The notes beneath the pieces were generated by a model. It worked only from the letters and a program-made list of their open reading frames with translations. It was not told the DNA's origin and made no database searches. This document shows, piece by piece, positions 1 to 9,422 of a stretch of 64,000 nt of DNA (positions are counted from its first letter, which is position 1; each line of letters opens with the position of its first letter). A program made the translations under genes and the position numbers. Source of the stretch: an uncultured Ruminococcus sp. (GTDB lineage: Bacteria > Bacillota > Clostridia > Oscillospirales > Acutalibacteraceae). The stretch covers positions 18,583 through 82,582 of the forward strand of contig CACYDP010000084.1 of the NCBI GenBank assembly GCA_902773135.1, given 5' to 3'.

Positions 1-1155
1 TGGATATCAATGAAAAATGGTGTCTGCGGTATTGATATTATCAAGAGTTTTGATCCCGAAATGACAAAAGCAAAGGTTGCCGCAGAAATCAAGGATTTCG
101 ATCCCACACAATATATTGAAAAAAGAGAACTTCGTAAATTGGATCTTTTCTGTCAGTATGCTCTCGTGGCTGCTGCTCAGGCAATGGAGGACAGTGAACT
201 GAAAGGCAATATCGCCCCCGAACGTCTGGGAGTATATGTAGGCTCCGGTGTGGGCGGTATACAGACTTTCTACGACCAGTGCTGCAATATGTTCAACAAT
301 AAAAATATTTCCCCGTTCTTTATTCCTATGATGATAGGTAATATTGCTGCGGGAAATATTGCAATCAAATATGATGCAAAAGGTCCGTGTCTTCCTGTTG
401 TGACAGCGTGTGCAACATCGACTCACGCAGTCGGAGAAGCTTTCCATGCCATTAAATACGGATTTGCCGATGCCATCATCGCCGGCGGTTCGGAAGCAGC
501 AATATCACCCCTTGCTATCAAGGGTTTTGCCAGCTGTAAGGCTCTGACACTCAGTGACGATCCGAAACAGGCATCGATTCCTTTTGACAAGAGAAGAAGT
601 GGCTTTGTTATGGGTGACGGTGCCGGCATACTTATTCTGGAAGAATATGAACACGCAAAGGCAAGAGGTGCCAAGATCTATGCCGAAATCAGCGGCTATG
701 GCAATACCTGTGATGCACATCATATCACAGCTCCCGACCCCGATGCCAAAGGTTCTTCGGAATGCATCAAAATCGCTTTGGAAGAATCCGATTATCACAG
801 TGGAGAAGAATTGTATATCAATGCCCACGGTACCAGTACGCCGATGAACGATTCAAGCGAAACAAAAGCATTTAAAATTGCTCTCGGTGACGATGCCTAT
901 AAAGCTCATATCAGTTCCACAAAATCAATGACCGGACATATGCTCGGTGCAACAGGAGCAGTGGAAGCGATTGCTTCTGTTTTGGCACTGAACGAGGGAA
1001 TTGTTCCGCCTACCATAGGATATAAAGAACCCGATCCCGAGTGCGATCTTGATTATACGCCGAATAATGCCGTTGAAGCACCGCTGACAATGGCTATTTC
1101 AACAACATTCGGATTTGGCGGACACAATGCTTGCATTGCAATGAAAAAAATCTGA
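1..1155 (+). CDS. fabF: 3-oxoacyl-[ACP] synthase II (FabF), 5' end cut by the window edge
   Basis: Condensing enzyme of type II fatty-acid elongation: it joins malonyl-ACP to an acyl-ACP in the cytosol. The frame is open from base 1, and the residues before the first ATG (position 10) already fit the family, so about 30 N-terminal residues lie outside the window. The Cys-His-His triad is visible: the nucleophile in TACATSTHAVGEA, the first His in NAHGTSTPMND, the second in STKSMTGHMLGATGA. The C-terminus has the typical FGFGGHNA. It is followed 29 bases later by accB and heads a fatty-acid operon. Family assignment is certain; only the start is missing. Confidence 0.97.
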   Translation, partial: WISMKNGVCGIDIIKSFDPEMTKAKVAAEIKDFDPTQYIEKRELRKLDLFCQYALVAAAQAMEDSELKGNIAPERLGVYVGSGVGGIQTFYDQCCNMFNNKNISPFFIPMMIGNIAAGNIAIKYDAKGPCLPVVTACATSTHAVGEAFHAIKYGFADAIIAGGSEAAISPLAIKGFASCKALTLSDDPKQASIPFDKRRSGFVMGDGAGILILEEYEHAKARGAKIYAEISGYGNTCDAHHITAPDPDAKGSSECIKIALEESDYHSGEELYINAHGTSTPMNDSSETKAFKIALGDDAYKAHISSTKSMTGHMLGATGAVEAIASVLALNEGIVPPTIGYKEPDPECDLDYTPNNAVEAPLTMAISTTFGFGGHNACIAMKKI

Positions 1156-1184
1156 TAAATCATAGATAAAGGTGGTCCAACAAA

Positions 1185-1655
1185 ATGTACAGTGTTGATG
1201 AAATTAAAGAAATACTGGCAGCATTTGACAAATCAAAGGCAACAAAAATCGACATCAAAAATACGGACGGACAGCAGCTTCTGATCACACAGAAAAAAGA
1301 ATGTGCTGTGGTAAGTGCACTTCCCGTGCAGAACGCAGAAGCCGCAGTACCGTTAGCTGCTGTCAATGAGGTGAAATCGCCTTTTGTTCAGACAGAAGAA
1401 ACCAAGCACGTCAATGATGGTTCAACCGCTATCACTTCACCGATGGTAGGCGTGTTCTATGCAGCACCCTCACCTGATAAAGATCCGTATGTGACGGTAG
1501 GTGCAAGGGTGAAAAAAGGTGATGTGATCTGCCTGATAGAAGCAATGAAACTGATGAATGAAGTGACTGCCGAAAAGGACGGCGAGATTACTGAGATCTG
1601 TGTTGATAACGGTCAGGTCGTTGAATACGGTCAGGATCTGTTTATGATAAAATGA
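1185..1655 (+). CDS. accB: Biotin carboxyl carrier protein of acetyl-CoA carboxylase
   Basis: Carries the biotin that shuttles CO2 from biotin carboxylase (accC) to the carboxyltransferase (accD/accA) in malonyl-CoA synthesis. At 156 residues it has the usual length. The N-terminal region and an Ala/Pro/Val-rich linker (residues about 45-80) precede a biotinyl domain with the EAMKLMNEV motif; Lys122 is the expected biotinylation site. An AAAGGTGG ribosome site lies upstream of the ATG. It sits between fabF and fabZ, a common clostridial arrangement. Confidence 0.97.
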   Translation: MYSVDEIKEILAAFDKSKATKIDIKNTDGQQLLITQKKECAVVSALPVQNAEAAVPLAAVNEVKSPFVQTEETKHVNDGSTAITSPMVGVFYAAPSPDKDPYVTVGARVKKGDVICLIEAMKLMNEVTAEKDGEITEICVDNGQVVEYGQDLFMIK

Positions 1656-1698
1656 TGCCGGAAGCATCGGAATAAATTGAATGACAGAGGGTGTTGGT

Positions 1699-2118
1699 AT
1701 GAATAAGGAAGAATTGAAAAACGTGATACCTCACAGAAATTCGATGCTTTTGATAGATGAAGCATCCAAAACCAGTGAAAATACCTGTGAGGGTAAAAAA
1801 TATATTACGGGCGATGAATGGTTTTTGGACGGTCATTTCCCCGGAAATCCCGTAGTGCCGGGAGTGATTCTCTGTGAAATGATGGCTCAGGCAAGTGCTG
1901 TCATTATTGCCGAAAAATCAGCTGTAAGCATCCCTTATTTTACGGGTATCGAAAAGGCAAAATTTAAAAATAAAGTTTTGCCTGGCGATACTTTTGAGAT
2001 AAAATGCGAATTGACAAGGAATCGCGGAATGTTCTATTTTATAAAGGGCAAGGGATATGTTGACGGAAAACTTTGTGTTTCGGCAGAATTTTCGTTTGCT
2101 CTGATCGAAAGGGTGTAA
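1699..2118 (+). CDS. fabZ: 3-hydroxyacyl-[ACP] dehydratase FabZ
   Basis: Dehydrates beta-hydroxyacyl-ACP in the fatty-acid elongation cycle. The protein has the hot-dog signature: PHRNSMLLID near the start, then DGHFPGNPVVPGV with the catalytic His at about residue 46 and the Glu in the CEMMAQA helix. An ATG at 1681 is in frame, but the AGAGGGTG ribosome site lies just before the ATG at 1699 and homologues begin there, so 1699 is preferred (139 residues). The stop is followed after 3 bases by accC, suggesting translational coupling. Confidence 0.95.
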   Translation: MNKEELKNVIPHRNSMLLIDEASKTSENTCEGKKYITGDEWFLDGHFPGNPVVPGVILCEMMAQASAVIIAEKSAVSIPYFTGIEKAKFKNKVLPGDTFEIKCELTRNRGMFYFIKGKGYVDGKLCVSAEFSFALIERV

Positions 2119-2121
2119 CCG

Positions 2122-3468
2122 TTGTTTTCAAAAATACTGATTGCCAACAGAGGCGAAATAGCTGTAAGAATTATTCGTGCCTGCCGTGAAATGGGAATCT
2201 CTACGGTTGCTGTGTATTCACAGGCAGACAAAAACGCACTTCACGTAAGTATGGCAGATGAAAGCTACTGTATAGGCGGACCGCAGGTTGCCGACAGCTA
2301 TCTCAATATGGCTGCCATTCTTGAGGTTGCCGTTGTGTCGGGTGCCCAGGCAATACACCCGGGTTACGGATTGCTGTCCGAAAATGCAAAGTTTGTTTCG
2401 CTCTGCGAAAAGTGTAATATTGAATTTATCGGTCCGAATGCAAGAATGATCGAGCGTCTGGGAGATAAGGACGAGGCAAGAAAAACAATGAGAGCCGCAG
2501 GTGTTCCTGTGACTCCCGGCAGCGATATTATCGACGATGTCGACGAAGCCCGTGCCAAAGCAATGGAAATCGGTTTTCCGCTGCTTGTCAAAGCACGTTC
2601 GGGCGGCGGCGGCAGAGGTATCAGGCGTGTTGACAGAGTTGAAGATTTTGACAATGCCTTTCTTTCCGCCAAAGCAGAAGCACAGAGTGCTTTCGGTGAC
2701 GGTGCAGTTTATATGGAACGTTTTCTGAATCCTGTCAAGCATATTGAAATGCAGCTTCTCAGTGATAAGTACGGGAATGTTGTTTGCCTTGGCGAACGTG
2801 AATGTTCCGTTCAGCGAAAAAATCAGAAATTGATAGAAGAAAGTCCGTCCCCTGCCATCAGCCCTGATATAAGAAAAAAAATGATGGAAGCCGCTGTCAA
2901 GGCAGCTAAAGCGGTGAATTACGAAAATGCCGGAACAGTGGAATTCTTGCTTGACAGTGATAAGAATTTCTATTTTATGGAAATGAATACACGTTTGCAG
3001 GTAGAACACGCCGTTACGGAATCTATTACGGGATTTGACATTGTGCAGTGGCAGATAAGAATTGCATCGGGAGCAAAACTGACGCTGACACAGGATAGGA
3101 TATTTATGCACGGAAATGCGATAGAATGCAGAATCAATGCGGAAGACCCCGACAGGAATTTTGCTCCCAGCTGCGGCAAAATTGAGTTTATTCACGTTCC
3201 GGGAGGTCCCAATGTACGATTCGATACAGCTATTTATCAGGATTATTCCATACCGCCTTATTATGATTCGATGATAGGAAAACTGATCGTTCAGGCTCGT
3301 TCACGTGAGCTTGCCATACGCAAGATGAAAATGGCACTCAGCGAACTGACAATCAACGGAATTAAGCATAACAGGGATTTGCATATAGACATTTTGTCCG
3401 ATCCCTCTTTTGTTTCGGGTGAATATACTACCGACTTTATGGAAAATTTTCAGAAAAATAAAGGCTGA
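2122..3468 (+). CDS. accC: Acetyl-CoA carboxylase, biotin carboxylase subunit
   Basis: ATP-dependent carboxylation of the biotin on AccB. The start is TTG with a GAAAGGGTG ribosome site that overlaps the end of fabZ. All three parts of a biotin carboxylase are present: an N-terminal Rossmann-like domain (MFSKILIANRGEIAVRI), the ATP-grasp domain with its glycine-rich loop (ARSGGGGRGIRRV, near residue 160) and EMNTRLQVEHAVTE, and the C-terminal domain with ECRINAEDP. At 448 residues it is full length. Co-transcribed with accB, fabZ, accD and accA. Confidence 0.97.
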   Translation: MFSKILIANRGEIAVRIIRACREMGISTVAVYSQADKNALHVSMADESYCIGGPQVADSYLNMAAILEVAVVSGAQAIHPGYGLLSENAKFVSLCEKCNIEFIGPNARMIERLGDKDEARKTMRAAGVPVTPGSDIIDDVDEARAKAMEIGFPLLVKARSGGGGRGIRRVDRVEDFDNAFLSAKAEAQSAFGDGAVYMERFLNPVKHIEMQLLSDKYGNVVCLGERECSVQRKNQKLIEESPSPAISPDIRKKMMEAAVKAAKAVNYENAGTVEFLLDSDKNFYFMEMNTRLQVEHAVTESITGFDIVQWQIRIASGAKLTLTQDRIFMHGNAIECRINAEDPDRNFAPSCGKIEFIHVPGGPNVRFDTAIYQDYSIPPYYDSMIGKLIVQARSRELAIRKMKMALSELTINGIKHNRDLHIDILSDPSFVSGEYTTDFMENFQKNKG

Positions 3469-3542
3469 CAGCAAGTGTCCGTCTTGAATTCTGATGAAAG
3501 ATTTTAATATAAAATATAAACAAGAATGGTCAGGTGTATGCG

Positions 3543-4451
3543 TTGAATACGAAAGATATTTTTAATTTTTTAAAACCGAAAAACGAACTTGAAAATCAAG
3601 GAGAATTTGCGGAAAATCACCCGTATATTCCCGATGAATTGTGGGTGAAATGCCCTATCTGCAAAAATGTGATATTATCCTCGGATCTTGTTGATAATTT
3701 CAAAGTTTGTCCGAAATGCGGCTATCATTTCCGTATTGCTGCCAGACAACGCATAGAAATGACTGTTGATGAAGGAACATTTACCGAATTCGATGCGGAT
3801 ATGACTTCTTCCAATATTATTGACTTTCCCGACTATGCACGCAAACTGAAAAATGCTAAAATCAACAGCGGTGAAAATGAATCTGTGATAACGGGTATGG
3901 CAAAAATCGGCGGTTATGATACCGTGATGGCAGTGATGAACTCACAGTTTATGATGGGTTCCATGGGAACGGTCACAGGTGAAAAAGTAACCCGTGCCTT
4001 TGAATATGCTGCCGAAAACCAACTTCCTATCATTATCTTTACGGTATCGGGAGGTGCCAGAATGCAGGAGGGCATTATGTCCCTGATGCAGATGGCAAAG
4101 ACAAGCGGAGCTGCCAAAAAACACAGCGATGCGGGACTTCTTTACATAACTGTGCTGACTGATCCTACAACGGGCGGTGTTACAGCAAGTTTTGCGATGG
4201 AAGGAGATATTATTCTCGCTGAACCTCACGCATTGATTGGTTTTGCCGGTCCCAGAGTCATAGAGCAGACCATCAGGCAAAAATTGCCAAAAGATTTTCA
4301 GTCTGCTGAATTCCTGTTGGAAAAAGGTTTTGTAGATGCTGTGGTGGAGAGAAAAGATATGAAATCATCGCTTGCCAGAATTTTAAGTTTGCACTGCAGT
4401 GTACCGACGAAAGAAAGCACAAAGGAGGACGAAGACAATGAGTGCATATGA
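3543..4451 (+). CDS. accD: Acetyl-CoA carboxylase, carboxyltransferase beta subunit
   Basis: With AccA, transfers CO2 from carboxybiotin to acetyl-CoA. The N-terminal zinc ribbon is visible as CPIC and CPKC (Cys37, 40, 56 and 59 from the chosen start), followed by the crotonase-fold carboxyltransferase domain with [10 protein letters not shown] and [11 protein letters not shown]. In-frame starts are GTG at 3534 and TTG at 3543. The AGGTG at 3532-3536 overlaps the first and is well spaced for the second, so TTG is chosen. The 3' end overlaps accA by 14 bases, typical of tightly coupled subunits of a fixed-ratio heterotetramer. Confidence 0.94.
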   Translation: MNTKDIFNFLKPKNELENQGEFAENHPYIPDELWVKCPICKNVILSSDLVDNFKVCPKCGYHFRIAARQRIEMTVDEGTFTEFDADMTSSNIIDFPDYARKLKNAKINSGENESVITGMAKIGGYDTVMAVMNSQFMMGSMGTVTGEKVTRAFEYAAENQLPIIIFTVSGGARMQEGIMSLMQMAKTSGAAKKHSDAGLLYITVLTDPTTGGVTASFAMEGDIILAEPHALIGFAGPRVIEQTIRQKLPKDFQSAEFLLEKGFVDAVVERKDMKSSLARILSLHCSVPTKESTKEDEDNECI

Positions 4452-5208
4452 TTGCGTTACGGCGGCAAGAGCCAACAATCGTCCTACCTCGATTGACTAT
4501 ATTACGAGAATTTTCGGTGACAGCTTTTTTGAATTTCACGGCGACAGACGTTTTGCCGACGATAAAGCCGTTGTGGGTGGAATCGCCGAACTGAACGGCA
4601 GTCCGGTTACGGTGATCGGACTGGAAAAAGGACGTAACCTCAAAGAAAGAATGGATCGCAATTTTGGTGCGGCACATCCGGAAGGGTACCGTAAGGCTCT
4701 GCGTTTGATGAAACAGGCCGAAAAATTCAAAAGACCTGTTATTTGTTTTGTGGATACGGCAGGTGCTTATTGCGGAATCGGTGCGGAAGAAAGAGGACAG
4801 GGACTTGCCATTGCCGAGAACCTGATGGAAATGATGACGCTCAGAACGCCGATTTTATCCATACTGATTGGTGAGGGCGGCAGCGGAGGAGCATTGGCTC
4901 TTGCGGTTGCGGATGAAGTGTGGATGTTGGAAAATGCTATCTATTCTGTTATTTCTCCGGAGGGTTGTGCGAGCATTCTCTGGAAAGATTCGGGCAAAGC
5001 CGCAGAAGCATCTGAGTGTTTGAAACTCACTTCCAAAGACTTGTTTAAACTCGGTGTCATAGAAAGAATTATCCGTGAACCGAAAGATGTTGACAGTAAA
5101 TTGTTTGACAGTCTGAAAAATCTTATCTCCGAAACACTGGAGAAGAAAAAAGAACTGTCCCCGGAAAGACTGATCGAACTGAGATATAACCGTTTCAGAA
5201 AGTTTTGA
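4438..5208 (+). CDS. accA: Acetyl-CoA carboxylase, carboxyltransferase alpha subunit
   Basis: Partner of AccD in the carboxyltransferase heterotetramer. The frame is open further upstream, but a strong AAGGAGG lies just before the ATG at 4438, giving 256 residues that start [18 protein letters not shown]. Signature stretches are [34 protein letters not shown] and [22 protein letters not shown], the oxyanion-hole region. The protein is shorter than the E. coli subunit (319 residues) because it lacks part of the N-terminal extension, as in many Firmicutes. Last gene of the operon. Confidence 0.95.
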   Translation: MSAYDCVTAARANNRPTSIDYITRIFGDSFFEFHGDRRFADDKAVVGGIAELNGSPVTVIGLEKGRNLKERMDRNFGAAHPEGYRKALRLMKQAEKFKRPVICFVDTAGAYCGIGAEERGQGLAIAENLMEMMTLRTPILSILIGEGGSGGALALAVADEVWMLENAIYSVISPEGCASILWKDSGKAAEASECLKLTSKDLFKLGVIERIIREPKDVDSKLFDSLKNLISETLEKKKELSPERLIELRYNRFRKF

Positions 5209-5270
5209 TATGCCGTTTCATCAGACGGAATATCATCACTGCGAAATCGGCAGCTCACATAGCGACAAAC

Positions 5271-5299
5271 AGGAGGAAATCCAAAACGGGTTCCTCCTT
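5271..5299 (+). terminator. Possible terminator after accA
   Basis: An 8-bp stem AGGAGGAA / TTCCTCCT with a 12-base loop lies 62 bases after accA. The following bases are only modestly T-rich, so termination strength is uncertain. The 5209-5405 gap holds no convincing gene besides this. Confidence 0.5.
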
Positions 5300-5405
5300 G
5301 CTTTATGTTGTGTCATAAGTTACAAATTAAATGAAATAAAGGTATTTATCCGGAATTCGCAAAAAGCGGGTTTGGGGTATCACTTGATAAAACGGAGAAT
5401 GAACA

Positions 5406-5906
5406 ATGCCGGAATTGAATATCGTTCTTGTAGAGCCCGAAATACCTCAGAATACGGGAAATATTGCCCGTACCTGTGCGGCAACGGGAGCAAGACTTCA
5501 TATTGTAAAACCGATGGGTTTTGCCATAGATGATAAAAAACTGAAAAGAGCGGGACTTGACTATTGGTATTTGCTGGATATTACTTACTATGAAAATCTG
5601 AGTGATTTTTTTGAGCGTACCAAAGGCGGAACATACTACTATTTTTCCACCAAAGCACCTCAAAAATATACCGATATACATTATCCCGATTCTGTATACA
5701 TTGTTTTCGGAAAGGAAACAAAAGGTCTGCCCGAAAAACTGCTGTACGATAATCCTGATACAACGGTGCGTATTCCGATGATCAGCGAAGCACGAAGTCT
5801 TAATTTGTCAAATTCGGCTGCCATAGCCGTCTATGAAATTTTAAGACAATGGGATTATCCGCATTTACTTTCTCATGGGCAGTTAAGAGACTATCGTTGG
5901 GAATAA
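5406..5906 (+). CDS. trmL: tRNA (cytidine/uridine-34-2'-O)-methyltransferase TrmL
   Basis: SPOUT-class methyltransferase that 2'-O-methylates the wobble base of certain leucine tRNAs. The 166-residue protein shows the family's three blocks: LVEPEIPQNTGNIARTCAATGA at the start, IVFGKETKGLPE in the middle and IPMISEARSLNLSNSAAIAVYE at the C-terminal trefoil knot that binds SAM. Start ATG with GGAGA upstream. It lies between the fatty-acid operon and an ABC-F gene, with no evident functional link to the former. Confidence 0.94.
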   Translation: MPELNIVLVEPEIPQNTGNIARTCAATGARLHIVKPMGFAIDDKKLKRAGLDYWYLLDITYYENLSDFFERTKGGTYYYFSTKAPQKYTDIHYPDSVYIVFGKETKGLPEKLLYDNPDTTVRIPMISEARSLNLSNSAAIAVYEILRQWDYPHLLSHGQLRDYRWE

Positions 5907-5940
5907 AGTGATATTACAGAGCGAAAGGAAAAGGAATATT

Positions 5941-7542
5941 ATGATAACAGTTTCAAACGTATCGGTCAATTTCAGCGGTACGCCGCTTTTTTCGGGAGTT
6001 GACCTCAAATTTACCGAAAGTAACTGCTACGGCATTATCGGAGCAAATGGTGCAGGAAAATCGACTTTTTTAAAAGTGCTGTCGGGTGATTTGGAACCTA
6101 CCAAGGGGGAGGTCATCATTCCGCCGAATACCAGAATGTCTGTGCTCAAACAGGATCATTTTGCATTTGATGAATATACGGTGTTGGATACCGTTATCTA
6201 CGGCAACAAAAAACTGTATGACGTGATGAAAGAAAAAGATGCTATCTATATGAAAGAAGACTTTTCTGATGAAGATGGTATCAGAGCATCGGAGCTGGAA
6301 GCCGAATTTGCCGAAATGAACGGCTGGGAAGCAGAAAGCGATGTATCCAAACTGATTCAGGGACTGGGTCTGGGCGAAGAAATCCTTTATTCGCAGATGA
6401 GTTCCCTTACGGGCAATGAAAAAGTAAAAGTGCTGCTGGCACAGGCTTTGTTCGGCAATCCCGAAATCATTCTTCTTGATGAGCCTACCAATAACCTTGA
6501 TATCAAAGCAATTGCGTGGCTTGAAGATTTTATTCTTGATTATCAGGGAACGGTCATTGTTGTATCGCATGACCGTCATTTCCTTAATACTGTATGTACA
6601 CATATGGTCGATATTGACTATAACAAGATCAAAATGTATGTCGGCAACTATGAATTCTGGTATGAATCTTCACAGCTGATGCAGGCTATGATCAAGCAGC
6701 AGAATAAAAAGACCGAAGAAAAAATCAAGGAACTGCAAAGCTTTATACAGCGTTTTTCAGCTAATAAATCAAAATCCAAGCAGGCTACTTCCAGAAGAAA
6801 ACTTCTCGATAAACTGACGGTCGAAGAAATGCCTGCTTCAAGCCGCCGTTATCCCTTTGTGGGATTTACAATGGACAGAGAAGTCGGAAAAGAAGTGCTG
6901 ACTGTTGAAAATCTCAGTAAGACGATTGACGGTGAAAAGGTACTGGATAATGTTTCTTTCCGTATTGAAAGAACGGATAAAGTGGCATTTCTTTGTGATA
7001 ATGAAATTGCCGTCACAGCTTTGTTTGATATTCTGATGGGTATTACCGAAGCTGATGAAGGTAAATTCAAGTGGGGTGTCAGTACATCGCAGTCCTATTT
7101 TCCGAAGGACAATACCAAGTTCTTTGAAGGCAATGATATGTCCATCATCGACTGGCTGCGTCAGTATGTGAGAGGCAATGATAATACCGATACGTATCTC
7201 AGAGGTTTTCTGGGAAGAATGTTGTTTTCGGGCGATGATGTATTCAAGCCTGTGAAAGTCCTTTCGGGCGGTGAAAAGGTCAGATGTATGCTGTCAAGAA
7301 TGATGATGTTCGGTGCGAACTGTCTGGTGCTGGATCAGCCGACCAACCATCTTGATCTGGAATCTATCACGGCAGTGAACAAGGGACTTCAGAGTTTTAA
7401 GGGTGTTGTTTTGTTTACTTCACACGACCACGAATTTATTTCTACCGTAGCCAACAGAATCATTGTATTGGAAAAGAACGGTATCAAGGACGTAACAGAA
7501 AGTTATGATGATTATCTGGCTGAAAGGTATCAGGTCGAATAA
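5941..7542 (+). CDS. ABC-F family ATPase, YbiT-like, with degenerate second nucleotide-binding domain
   Basis: Soluble twin-ATPase of the ABC-F family, whose characterised members act on ribosomes. There are no membrane segments. The first domain has an intact Walker A (GANGAGKST), a modified signature SSLTGNEKVKV and Walker B LLDEPTNNLD. A charged linker (NKKTEEKIKELQSFIQRFSANKSKSKQATSRR) resembles YbiT. The second domain keeps LSGGEKVR and DQPTNHLD, but its Walker A position reads FLCDNEIAVTALF, without the GxxGxGKS/T lysine. The start is the ATG at 5941, behind GAAAGGAAAAGG, rather than the upstream GTG at 5908. YbiT-like is based on overall resemblance; the substrate is unknown. Confidence 0.9.
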   Translation: MITVSNVSVNFSGTPLFSGVDLKFTESNCYGIIGANGAGKSTFLKVLSGDLEPTKGEVIIPPNTRMSVLKQDHFAFDEYTVLDTVIYGNKKLYDVMKEKDAIYMKEDFSDEDGIRASELEAEFAEMNGWEAESDVSKLIQGLGLGEEILYSQMSSLTGNEKVKVLLAQALFGNPEIILLDEPTNNLDIKAIAWLEDFILDYQGTVIVVSHDRHFLNTVCTHMVDIDYNKIKMYVGNYEFWYESSQLMQAMIKQQNKKTEEKIKELQSFIQRFSANKSKSKQATSRRKLLDKLTVEEMPASSRRYPFVGFTMDREVGKEVLTVENLSKTIDGEKVLDNVSFRIERTDKVAFLCDNEIAVTALFDILMGITEADEGKFKWGVSTSQSYFPKDNTKFFEGNDMSIIDWLRQYVRGNDNTDTYLRGFLGRMLFSGDDVFKPVKVLSGGEKVRCMLSRMMMFGANCLVLDQPTNHLDLESITAVNKGLQSFKGVVLFTSHDHEFISTVANRIIVLEKNGIKDVTESYDDYLAERYQVE

Positions 7543-7587
7543 TAGCATCAGGCTCTTAGACAAACAGTTTCGGGAGGTGCAGAGGAG

Positions 7588-8286
7588 ATGGGCAGAGCAG
7601 AGGAATTTCTGGACAGTTATCGTCTGCTGGAAGAAGAACTTTGTAAAAAATACAGTATTGAAGATAAAACAGCCGGCAGTCCGATTGTCAGATATATCAA
7701 TGACAAAGAAGGCAGAGAATATAAAGACAGACTGAATCTTTGCAGGGAAATACGGAATCTTTTATCACATCATTCCGAATTTGCAGGGGAACGTATCCTG
7801 GAGCCGTCCAATGCGATGACGGAATTTCTGAAAAGCGTTACGGAACATATCAAACAGCCTCCGCTTGCCGTTCAGTATGCCACTCTTTATAACGAAATAT
7901 TAAAAACCGGTTCTTCACAAAAAGCAAAAACCGTGATGCGTAGAATGCAGCGGCAGGGATTTTCTCACGTACCTGTGATAGACAATGGTGAATTTACGGG
8001 AATTTTCAGTGTCGGTACGGTGTTCTCTTATGCTTTGAATATGGGAATGTCGGATATTAATGATAATATGACAATAGGAGATTTTGCGGAGCTGCTGCCG
8101 CCGGATAAACACGAAACGGAACGTTTTATGTTTATGCCGGAAGATACAACGCTGTTTACAGTCAGAAGCGAATTTAATAAAAAGATCAAAAAAAGCAAAC
8201 GTCTTGCGGCGATATTTATTATGTCAAACGGTTCTTATGACGGACGTATTGTTGGTATGCTTACGCCGTGGGACGTGATAGGATAA
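7588..8286 (+). CDS. CBS-domain protein with a helical, possibly HEPN-like N-terminus
   Basis: The C-terminal half (about residues 100-232) is a pair of CBS domains, which normally bind adenine nucleotides: one around QGFSHVPVIDNGEFTGIFS, the other ending DGRIVGMLTPWDVIG. The N-terminal 90 residues are helical and include REIRNLLSHH, which has the R-x4-H pattern (Arg56, His61) seen in HEPN RNases and related helical domains. Whether it is a true HEPN domain cannot be settled by eye. The ribosome site is GGGAGGTGCAGAGG. It lies between the ABC-F gene and the tRNA-modification genes mnmA and queA, so an RNA-linked or nucleotide-sensing role is possible but unproven. Confidence 0.75.
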   Translation: MGRAEEFLDSYRLLEEELCKKYSIEDKTAGSPIVRYINDKEGREYKDRLNLCREIRNLLSHHSEFAGERILEPSNAMTEFLKSVTEHIKQPPLAVQYATLYNEILKTGSSQKAKTVMRRMQRQGFSHVPVIDNGEFTGIFSVGTVFSYALNMGMSDINDNMTIGDFAELLPPDKHETERFMFMPEDTTLFTVRSEFNKKIKKSKRLAAIFIMSNGSYDGRIVGMLTPWDVIG

Positions 8287-8300
8287 AGAGGTGAAAAACA

Positions 8301-9422
8301 ATGAGCGAGAGAAAAAAAGTACTCGTGGCAATGAGCGGAGGTGTTGACAGTTCGGTGGCTGCTGTTCTTTTGATGAAAGATTACGATGTCATAGGAGCAA
8401 CGCTGCGGCTGTTTACCAATGAAGATATACAGCTTGACTGTAAAAAAAGCTGCTGTTCTCTTGATGACGTGGAGGATGCACGCTATGTGGCAAGTAAATT
8501 GGGATTTCATCATTATGTCTATAATTTCGGCGAGCGATTCAAAGAATGTGTGATCGATAAATTCAACAATTCCTATATCAATGGTCTTACTCCCAATCCT
8601 TGCATCGACTGCAATCGTTTTATTAAGTTTGATGCCCTGTTAAAACGTGCCGAACTGCTCGGACAGGATTATATTGCAACGGGGCATTACGTCAGACGGG
8701 GATATGATGAAAAAACAGGGCGGTATTTCTTGAAAAAAGGCAAAGACCCGTCAAAAGACCAAAGTTATGTTCTTTATGGAATGACACAGGAACAGCTTTC
8801 CAAAACATTGTTTCCCGTAGGCGAAATCACAAAGGAACGTACCAGAGAAATTGCAAGAGAATACGAACTTGTCAATGCTTCCAAACCTGACAGTCAGGAT
8901 ATATGTTTTGTGCCGGGCGGTGATTATGCGAGCTTTATCGAAAATTATACGGGAAAACAATTTCCGAAAGGCAGTTTCATTGATACAAACGGCAATATTC
9001 TCGGTGAACATAACGGTATTATCCGCTATACCGTAGGGCAGCGTAAAGGACTTGGCATCGCTCTTGGAAAGCCTGCTTATGTGGTGTCAAAAGATATGGA
9101 ACACAACACCGTTACACTTGGCTCCAATGAAGACCTGTTTACCGATACGGCGTATGCCAACGATGTCAACTGGCTTTCGATCGCTGAACCGAAAACACCC
9201 CTCAGAGTCAATGCCCGTGTGCGTTATAATCAGAAAGAACAGCCGGCAACGCTGTATCCGCTGCAAAACGGCAATATCAAAGTGGTCTTCGATCAGCCGC
9301 AGCGGGCGATCACCTGCGGTCAGGCACTGGTATGCTATGATGATGATCTGGTATTAGGGGGCGGAACGGTCATTGCTCCGATGCAGGCGGAAGACGATGC
9401 AAATGAAAGGAACGAAAAATAA
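8301..9422 (+). CDS. mnmA: tRNA-specific 2-thiouridylase MnmA
   Basis: Makes 2-thiouridine at position 34 of Lys, Glu and Gln tRNAs, using ATP and a persulfide donor. The PP-loop is visible near the start ([13 protein letters not shown]). [13 protein letters not shown] carries the first catalytic Cys and [12 protein letters not shown] the second. [15 protein letters not shown] and the C-terminal beta-barrel complete a full-length 373-residue protein. Its TAA stop shares one base with the queA start (TAATG), so the two wobble-base modification enzymes are translationally coupled. Confidence 0.97.
   Translation: MSERKKVLVAMSGGVDSSVAAVLLMKDYDVIGATLRLFTNEDIQLDCKKSCCSLDDVEDARYVASKLGFHHYVYNFGERFKECVIDKFNNSYINGLTPNPCIDCNRFIKFDALLKRAELLGQDYIATGHYVRRGYDEKTGRYFLKKGKDPSKDQSYVLYGMTQEQLSKTLFPVGEITKERTREIAREYELVNASKPDSQDICFVPGGDYASFIENYTGKQFPKGSFIDTNGNILGEHNGIIRYTVGQRKGLGIALGKPAYVVSKDMEHNTVTLGSNEDLFTDTAYANDVNWLSIAEPKTPLRVNARVRYNQKEQPATLYPLQNGNIKVVFDQPQRAITCGQALVCYDDDLVLGGGTVIAPMQAEDDANERNEK

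Noticed and set aside
2218-3195. 325-codon minus-strand frame opposite accC
   Set aside because: It is fully inside a conserved gene with matching family motifs on the plus strand.
5210-5533. 107-codon plus-strand frame after accA
   Set aside because: It spans a likely terminator and overlaps the start of trmL in another frame; no homology recognised.
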